Source: Gemmatimonadaceae bacterium
Lineage (GTDB): Bacteria > Gemmatimonadota > Gemmatimonadetes > Gemmatimonadales > Gemmatimonadaceae
DNA length: 14,179 nucleotides
Direction: 5' to 3'
NCBI GenBank assembly: GCA_025451425.1
Contig: JANWKK010000199.1
Span: 1 to 14,179 of the forward strand
Shown here in pieces: positions 14,098-14,179 of this stretch. Numbering within the stretch: the stretch's first letter is position 1; every line of letters starts with the position of its first letter. The notes beneath the pieces are model-generated. The model was given only the letters and a program-made list of their open reading frames with translations. It did not search any database and was not told the origin of the DNA. The translations under genes were made by a program, and so were the position numbers.

Positions 14098-14179
14098 CGG
14101 AAGAGAGTCTCCGTGGCTGCCTAACGTGGCAAGCGTGAGCACGTACTAGCACGAACAAACGCGGACCCCACAACTGCCA
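14098..14179. other. Downstream flank, nothing assignable
   Basis: These 82 bp after the lipoprotein stop contain no gene start and no convincing terminator; TGCC...GGCA around 14118-14130 gives only a 4-bp stem and no T-run. One CCTAACG copy lies at 14120-14126. Confidence 0.5.

Noticed and set aside
14098..14179. Terminator after the last gene
   Set aside because: Best stem is 4 bp with no following T-run.
1..14179. CRISPR array, tRNA/rRNA, transposase, integrase or attachment site
   Set aside because: No spaced repeats, cloverleaf-like sequence, rRNA-like sequence, recombinase motifs or terminal inverted repeats were seen.

Overview
This 14.2 kb window, about 60% G+C by eye, reads as a chromosomal cell-envelope region. 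It holds most of an exopolysaccharide/capsule locus of the Wzx/Wzy type followed by two large surface lipoproteins. No 16S or other taxonomic marker is present. The style of the surface proteins (BIG2 pairs on a beta-helix lipoprotein; repeats with the cores LDPDGY and ANCTVSGG), the RBS-linked GTG starts and the sugar-transferase architecture suggest a Gemmatimonadota-like soil bacterium. That is an inference from family resemblance, not proof.

Positions 1-6673 (minus strand) form one tightly packed gene run, read right to left: a Wzc-type chain-length regulator/tyrosine autokinase (4190-6673), a Wza-like SLBB export protein (3235-4071), a phosphoglycosyl (sugar) transferase that should start each repeat unit on undecaprenyl phosphate (2319-3200), a GT4 glycosyltransferase (1120-2322) and an O-antigen ligase/Wzy-like polymerase (cut off by the left edge at base 1). 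The last three are joined by a GTGA and an ATGA stop/start overlap, so they are probably translationally coupled. A membrane-bound GT2 glycosyltransferase (6850-7980) lies upstream on the same strand. It is separated from wzc by a 176-nt gap containing a perfect 17-bp tandem duplication and a candidate promoter.

Positions 7981-8272 are a divergent control region. To its right, on the plus strand, lies a WbpP/GalE-like UDP-sugar 4-epimerase (8273-9304) that would supply a C4-epimerised nucleotide sugar to the glycosyltransferases. It converges, with only 4 bases between stop codons, on a minus-strand lipoprotein (9309-11483) made of two BIG2 Ig-like domains and a long right-handed parallel beta-helix. 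This could be a surface polysaccharide-binding or polysaccharide-cleaving protein. A 421-bp divergent intergenic region (11484-11904) follows. Then comes a plus-strand secreted lipoprotein (11905-14097) built from three successive pairs of duplicated beta domains, probably an adhesin or matrix protein.

Putting the parts together: the epimerase makes the donor sugar, the phosphoglycosyl transferase and the two glycosyltransferases assemble the lipid-linked unit, the Wzy-like protein polymerises it, and Wzc plus the SLBB protein control length and export. The two lipoproteins may anchor, bind or trim the product at the surface. No Wzx flippase and no Wzb-type tyrosine phosphatase is visible; both could lie beyond the left edge. 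There are no tRNAs, rRNAs, CRISPR arrays, transposases or clear rho-independent terminators. Unexplained features that merit attention: a roughly five-fold excess of the heptamer CCTAACG (9 copies), the tandem 17-mer upstream of wzc, a strong RBS plus A7 run plus ATG inside the end of wzc, and a roughly 32-residue insertion inside the sugar transferase.
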